Below are positions 59,983 to 64,000 of a DNA stretch of 64,000 nucleotides, in pieces. Source of the DNA: Bacillota bacterium (lineage in GTDB: Bacteria > Bacillota > Clostridia > Lachnospirales > Lachnospiraceae); assembly GCA_023392535.1 (NCBI GenBank), contig JAEVYY010000004.1, forward strand, positions 1-64,000, read 5' to 3'. Under the pieces are notes generated by a model. The model was given only the letters and a program-made list of their open reading frames with translations. It was not told the origin of the DNA and did not search any database. The translations under genes were made by a program, and so were the position numbers. The first letter of the stretch is position 1, and every line of letters starts with the position of its first letter.

Positions 59983-61239
59983 ATGACAACAAAACAAAGG
60001 TATGATTCAGCAAGAAAGATGTACCAGGCAATCGGAGTTGATACAGATGCAGCGATCGCTGCATTAGAAAATATTTCTATCTCCATGCACTGCTGGCAGG
60101 GAGATGATGTAACCGGATTTGACCATGAGGGTATACTTGACGGAGGAATTCAGGCGACTGGGCATTATCCGGGAAAAGCACGTACACCGGAGGAACTTAT
60201 GGCAGATATGGATGAGGCATTCCGTTTAATCCCGGGAAAGCACAAGATCAATCTTCATGCATGTTATGCTATTTTTGAGGAGGGAGAGTTTGCAGACAGA
60301 GATCAGTTGGAGCCGAAGCACTTTAATAGATGGGTCGCATTTGCAAAGGAAAGAGGGTTGGGATTAGATTTTAATCCGACTATTTTTTCACATCCAATGA
60401 TGAAAGATGGTCTGTCCTTATCAAGTCCGGATGAAGAAATCAGAAAATTCTGGATCGATCACTGCCAGGCATGCATCCGTATCTCGGAATATTTTGCAAA
60501 GGAGACAGGAATGCCATGTGCCATGAATATTTGGATTCCGGATGGATATAAAGATATTCCCGCAGACCGTTTAGGACCAAGAGCAAGATTTAAAGATTCC
60601 TTAGACCAGATTTTAAATATGGATTATGACAAAGAAAAAGTACTTGTATGTTTGGAGTCCAAAGTATTTGGTATCGGACTGGAATCATATACGGTGGGTT
60701 CATCGGAATTTACGGTCAATTATGCAGCCAGAAATGGAATTATCAGTTTGATGGATAACGGTCATTATCATCCGACAGAGGTGGTATCAGATAAAATTTC
60801 CTCTATGCTCTTATTTGCAGATAAGATCGCACTTCATGTAACAAGGCCGGTAAGATGGGATAGCGATCACGTTGTGTTGTTTGACGATGAGACCAAAGAA
60901 ATTGCGAAAGAAATTGTACGTAATGATGCGATTGACAGGGTGTTACTGGGATTAGATTACTTTGATGCGAGCATTAATCGTATTAGTGCTTGGGTGGTCG
61001 GAATGCGAAATATGCAAAAGGCACTTTTATATGCATTGCTTTCACCGCATAAGAAATTAAAAGTTTTGCAGGATACAAATCAGTTGACAGAAGCTATGAT
61101 GTTGCAGGAGGAAGTGAAGACATATCCCTTTGGAGATGTTTGGAATTATTTCTGTGAAGAACAGAGAGTGCCTGTAAGGGAACAATGGTTTTGGGAAGTG
61201 CAGAAATATGAAAAAGACGTATTGCGGAAACGAATTTGA
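59983..61239 (+). CDS. rhaA: L-rhamnose isomerase
   Basis: This 418-residue TIM-barrel enzyme interconverts L-rhamnose and L-rhamnulose. RhaA landmarks are ISMHCWQGDDVTGFD, KINLHACYAI, GLGLDFNPTIFSHPMMKDGLSLSSPDEEIRKFWIDH, MNIWIPDGYKD, CLESKVFGIGLESYTVGS and GHYHPTEVVSDK. Metal ligands (Glu in LESK, Asp/His in the later motifs) are present. Length equals that of the E. coli enzyme. It follows rhaB by 22 bases. No rhamnulose-1-phosphate aldolase gene follows. Confidence 0.96.
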   Translation: MTTKQRYDSARKMYQAIGVDTDAAIAALENISISMHCWQGDDVTGFDHEGILDGGIQATGHYPGKARTPEELMADMDEAFRLIPGKHKINLHACYAIFEEGEFADRDQLEPKHFNRWVAFAKERGLGLDFNPTIFSHPMMKDGLSLSSPDEEIRKFWIDHCQACIRISEYFAKETGMPCAMNIWIPDGYKDIPADRLGPRARFKDSLDQILNMDYDKEKVLVCLESKVFGIGLESYTVGSSEFTVNYAARNGIISLMDNGHYHPTEVVSDKISSMLLFADKIALHVTRPVRWDSDHVVLFDDETKEIAKEIVRNDAIDRVLLGLDYFDASINRISAWVVGMRNMQKALLYALLSPHKKLKVLQDTNQLTEAMMLQEEVKTYPFGDVWNYFCEEQRVPVREQWFWEVQKYEKDVLRKRI

Positions 61240-61263
61240 ATAAGCTTGACATAGCAGGTAAGC

Positions 61264-62169
61264 TTAGCAATCGGTTACCGCAAGATTCTGCTCTTTGCGA
61301 TAGTCTCTGGCACTCTTTTTATAATATCTTTTAAAAGCAGTTGAAAAATGTTCTACAGAAGAATACCCTAGCTGGTAGGCAATTTGTGTGATTTGCTTTT
61401 CCGAATCTGCTAAAAGAAGCAAAGCAGCAGACATCTTTGCTTCGGATTTTTTCTGTAAAAACGTTTTGCCATAATGCGCTTTTAAAAGACGTTCGGTCTG
61501 CCTCGGACTTAATCCCAAACGAGTAGAAAGTAAGTCAAGTGTAAGATCCTTATACTCATATAAAAAGCTTTCTTCTATCACAATATATTTACGATCAAAC
61601 AAATTAGAGGGTCCGAAGTGCGCTTTGGATCCTTTATCAGATAAATTCTGTTCCTTATCGCGATATTCATAATTCCGAATTAATCTTACAATCAGCTGCT
61701 TTAGGAGCGTTTCCACTTCCGTCATATAACCAGTATCCTGATGCTCCAATTCATAGAAGATCATTTGCAGAATGGGATAAATATTTTGAGTGTCCTGCCC
61801 GTACCAAAAAGAAGTTTTTTCGAAACGAGATATAAATTCCACATTTTTCTGTCTGGCAGGGGATAGGTGCTTTTTCTCAAGCTTAAGATAGATGCAGTAT
61901 TCTGCCATGGGATCCTTTTTATCAGGCGTCTGCTCATGCGCTACATGAGGACCGGTAATATAAAGTGTGTTGGGTCTTACTTCGTAGCTATTATTATCAA
62001 TCCGCGCTTTTCCATGTCCATAAGGAATGTAATGGACCTCATAACTGTTGCGACTATGACTATGTAGAGGGATAGAGCGCAAAAAACGTTCGAATACGAT
62101 ATTTAGTGCATAAAAAGAATAGTTATCAATAGAGAAATGGATATTTAAGTCCGTATATTTAGTATGCAT
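61264..62169 (-). CDS. AraC family regulator
   Basis: This 301-residue protein has an N-terminal cupin region (about 30-110: IPLHSHSRNSYEVHYIPYGHGKARI, LYITGPHVAHEQ) and a C-terminal double HTH (LTLDLLSTRLGLSPRQTERLLKAHYGKTF and ITQIAYQLGYSSVEHFSTAFKRYYKKS). It is convergent with rhaA and divergent from the alcohol dehydrogenase gene, so the latter operon is the likelier target. The ATG at 62169 follows GGGGGCGG. Confidence 0.85.
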   Translation of the reverse strand: MHTKYTDLNIHFSIDNYSFYALNIVFERFLRSIPLHSHSRNSYEVHYIPYGHGKARIDNNSYEVRPNTLYITGPHVAHEQTPDKKDPMAEYCIYLKLEKKHLSPARQKNVEFISRFEKTSFWYGQDTQNIYPILQMIFYELEHQDTGYMTEVETLLKQLIVRLIRNYEYRDKEQNLSDKGSKAHFGPSNLFDRKYIVIEESFLYEYKDLTLDLLSTRLGLSPRQTERLLKAHYGKTFLQKKSEAKMSAALLLLADSEKQITQIAYQLGYSSVEHFSTAFKRYYKKSARDYRKEQNLAVTDC

Positions 62170-62201
62170 AAGCCGCCCCCTTTTTTTGTAAAACGTAAAG
62201 C

Positions 62202-62214
62202 TGATATGATATCA
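62202..62214. promoter_or_regulatory. Palindromic operator candidate in the AraC/dehydrogenase gap
   Basis: TGATATGATATCA is a perfect palindrome around one central base, located 33 bases from the AraC start and about 180 from the dehydrogenase start. A second small palindrome, ACCCTGTAGGGT, lies near 62252-62263. Either could be a binding site; nothing else is recognised in this 225-base gap. Confidence 0.35.
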
Positions 62215-62394
62215 ATGCTATTAAGAATACTTAGTTTGAGCGTATCAGAAATACCCTGTAGGGTCAATGAAAACATGCGATAACACGACACAAAATGAAA
62301 GGAAATGTCAAGTATAGGTATTATACAAAAATTGGAAAAGGATATAATGGAATTAAGCGAAGAACCTATTTTAGAATGAATGGAGGATGTTACT

Positions 62395-63444
62395 ATGGCA
62401 AAGATGACAGGAGCAATTTTACCAGGAAACAGTACTGTAGAATTAAAGGAATTCGATATTCCGACACCAGGATACGGGCAAGTGCTTGTACAAACAAAGG
62501 CAACTACAATCTGTGGAAGCGATATCAGATGTATTTACAGAGAACATGTTGGAAAAGGGCCGGAAGGCTACATACCAGGAATGATCGCAGGACACGAACC
62601 GTGCGGACAAATCGTAGAAGTGGGAGAAGGTCTGAAACGTTTTAAAAAAGGAGACCGTGTTATTATCTATCATATATCAGGCTGCGGTGTATGTAATGAC
62701 TGTAGAAGAGGATACTACATCTCTTGTTCCAGTGAGCACAGAAAAGCGTATGGATGGCAAAGAGATGGTGGGATGGCACCTTATATAGTGGCAGATGAGA
62801 AGGATTTGATCGCATTGCCAGATGAACTCACCTTTAAAGATGGTGCCCAGGTTGCCTGTGGATTCGGTACGGTATATGAAGCAATGGAAAAGATAGGTGT
62901 TTGCGGCAATGATGCAGTACTGGTCACAGGTCTGGGACCGGTAGGTCTAGCTGCGCTTATGCTGGCAAAAGCCATGGGCGCAAATCTGCTAATCGGTGTC
63001 GAAATGAATGATTATCGTATTGATCTGGCTAAAAAATTAGGCCTTGTAGACCATGTATTAAAACCGGGTGCAGATACGCTGGATCAGATCCTTAAGGTGA
63101 CCGGTGGTAGGGGGGTGGAGCGTGCCATTGATGCAAGTGCTGCGGATCCAGGAAGACAAATAGCAGTAAGAGCAACACGTGAATGGGGAAAAATAGCATT
63201 TGTTGGAGAAGGCGGTACAGTAAGCTTGAATCCAAGTCCGGATATGATTCATGGACAAAAAACTATATATGGTTCCTGGGTAACCTCTCTTTGGAGAATG
63301 GAAGAACTGGTAGAACGTCTGGTAAGATGGAATATTCATCCGGAAGATTTGATTACCGATGAATTCCCACTGGAAAAAGCGGGAGAAGCCTATGCACTCA
63401 TGGCAGGTGGAAATTGTGGAAAAGTTGCTGTTACATTTGATTAA
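62395..63444 (+). CDS. Zinc-dependent medium-chain alcohol dehydrogenase
   Basis: This 349-residue MDR enzyme oxidises or reduces a small alcohol or sugar with NAD(P). Catalytic zinc ligands lie in TTICGSDIRC and AGHEPCGQIVEVG. The structural zinc quartet CGVCNDCRRGYYISC is intact, unlike in the microcompartment paralogue at 45169. The Rossmann motif is VTGLGPVGLAALMLAKAMGA. There is no encapsulation peptide. GGAGG is eight bases before 62395. With the following aldo/keto reductase it forms a second redox unit; lactaldehyde or a sugar derivative are possible substrates. Confidence 0.9.
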   Translation: MAKMTGAILPGNSTVELKEFDIPTPGYGQVLVQTKATTICGSDIRCIYREHVGKGPEGYIPGMIAGHEPCGQIVEVGEGLKRFKKGDRVIIYHISGCGVCNDCRRGYYISCSSEHRKAYGWQRDGGMAPYIVADEKDLIALPDELTFKDGAQVACGFGTVYEAMEKIGVCGNDAVLVTGLGPVGLAALMLAKAMGANLLIGVEMNDYRIDLAKKLGLVDHVLKPGADTLDQILKVTGGRGVERAIDASAADPGRQIAVRATREWGKIAFVGEGGTVSLNPSPDMIHGQKTIYGSWVTSLWRMEELVERLVRWNIHPEDLITDEFPLEKAGEAYALMAGGNCGKVAVTFD

Positions 63445-63473
63445 ACGTTGGAAGATAATTAGGGAGGGCAGAC

Positions 63474-64000
63474 ATGAGTAATTTTGTGGATCCGGCACTG
63501 GTGCCAAAAAGAGTGTTGTATACAGGTGCAGAAATACCTGGAATGGGTCTTGGAACATTCGGATCGGATAAGTATAACAAAGAGCAGGTATCAAAGGCCG
63601 TCTATGGAGCCATCAAAAGTGGTTATCGTTTGATAGACTGCGCATCGGTATATCAAAATGAAGACCAGATCGGAGAAGTATTAGAACAAATCTTACGGGA
63701 GGGCGTGATCAAAAGGGAAGAACTGTTTGTCACTTCAAAAGTATGGAATGATAAACATGAAAAAGTAATAGAGTCTTGTAAACAAAGCTTAAAGGATTTA
63801 AAATTGTCTTACCTTGATCTTTATTTTGTACATTGGCCTTTTCCCAATTATCATGAACCAGGCTGTAGTGGGGATACGAGAAATCCCGATTCCAAGCCGT
63901 TCTCACAGGAAGAGTTTATGCGGACGTGGCGTCAATGCGAAGTATTAGTGGAAATGGGACTGGTAAAACAGATCGGAATGTCAAATATGACCATACCGAA
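63474..64000 (+). CDS. Aldo/keto reductase, cut by the window end
   Basis: The first 175 residues of an NADP-dependent aldo/keto reductase are visible. PGMGLGTFGSD starts the barrel, YRLIDCASVYQNEDQIG carries the catalytic Asp and Tyr, ELFVTSKVWN the catalytic Lys, and YLDLYFVHWPFPN the His. The ATG at 63474 follows GGGAGGG. It is 29 bases after the alcohol dehydrogenase stop and clearly in the same operon. The C-terminal part lies beyond the window. Confidence 0.9.
   Translation, partial: MSNFVDPALVPKRVLYTGAEIPGMGLGTFGSDKYNKEQVSKAVYGAIKSGYRLIDCASVYQNEDQIGEVLEQILREGVIKREELFVTSKVWNDKHEKVIESCKQSLKDLKLSYLDLYFVHWPFPNYHEPGCSGDTRNPDSKPFSQEEFMRTWRQCEVLVEMGLVKQIGMSNMTIP

Noticed and set aside
62295..62645. 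Plus-strand frame of 116 codons overlapping the alcohol dehydrogenase start
   Set aside because: Arg/Tyr/Gly-rich product in another frame of a well-matched dehydrogenase gene; a shadow.
1..64000. tRNA, rRNA, CRISPR array, prophage or replication origin
   Set aside because: I looked for clover-leaf ends, repeat-spacer arrays, phage structural genes and DnaA-box clusters and saw none that I could support.

Overview
This A+T-rich window looks like the chromosome of an anaerobic, sugar-fermenting Clostridia of the Lachnospiraceae type. The main evidence is a B12-independent (glycyl-radical) fucose/rhamnose bacterial microcompartment locus of the kind known from Clostridium (Lachnoclostridium) phytofermentans, together with DUF975, DUF2225 and DUF6062-type proteins, YesM/YesN-type two-component genes and Gram-positive ribosome binding sites. 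The species assignment is an inference; no rRNA or tRNA gene is visible.

Layout. 1-1543: an IS3/IS150-type insertion sequence with both terminal repeats. 1576-15444: mixed housekeeping and accessory genes. These include a GT-C-like membrane protein, a GGDEF-EAL protein followed closely by a DHH phosphoesterase, a class I glutamine-amidotransferase-like hydrolase, a DUF975 membrane protein, glutaminyl-tRNA synthetase, a DUF2225 protein overlapping a MocR/PdxR-type regulator, an acidic membrane-anchored protein, a TetR regulator and a cysteine-motif protein. 15623-21713: a cytidylate-kinase-like gene and then a compact operon joining a D-amino-acid aminotransferase, a DUF4392 D-glutamate-cyclase-like protein, PxpB, PxpC, a DUF1445 protein and PxpA. 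This reads as a D-amino-acid/D-glutamate to 5-oxoproline to glutamate route and is the least familiar system here.

21851-37541: L-fucose sensing, uptake and entry. An AraC regulator is divergent from fucI; then come an FGGY kinase, a three-gene sensor (histidine kinase, membrane-anchored sugar-binding protein, AraC-type response regulator), a ribose-type ABC transporter with two permeases, and a chemoreceptor. 37566-51477: the microcompartment region in two transcription units. The first encodes the glycyl-radical diol dehydratase, its activase and a PduU-like shell protein, followed by an Rnk-like protein and a GNAT. The second encodes the fuculose-phosphate aldolase, CoA-acylating aldehyde dehydrogenase, a zinc-type alcohol dehydrogenase, four BMC-H proteins, PduL, a BMC-P vertex protein, a PduS-like electron carrier, a PduT-like BMC-T and a DeoR regulator. 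Fuculose-1-phosphate would be cleaved to DHAP and lactaldehyde. Lactaldehyde is reduced to 1,2-propanediol, dehydrated to propionaldehyde inside the shell, and dismutated to propanol and propionyl-phosphate. Four enzymes carry short amphipathic helices that look like encapsulation peptides. The two operon promoters share an unusual inverted-repeat layout.

51545-55897: a TPP riboswitch with its terminator controlling thiC-thiW-thiM-thiE-thiD. 55901-64000: a lipoprotein of unknown function, an AraC regulator, a 148-bp palindrome-ended element, rhaB-rhaA (no rhamnulose-phosphate aldolase visible, so the microcompartment aldolase probably serves both sugars), another AraC regulator, a zinc alcohol dehydrogenase and an aldo/keto reductase cut by the window end.
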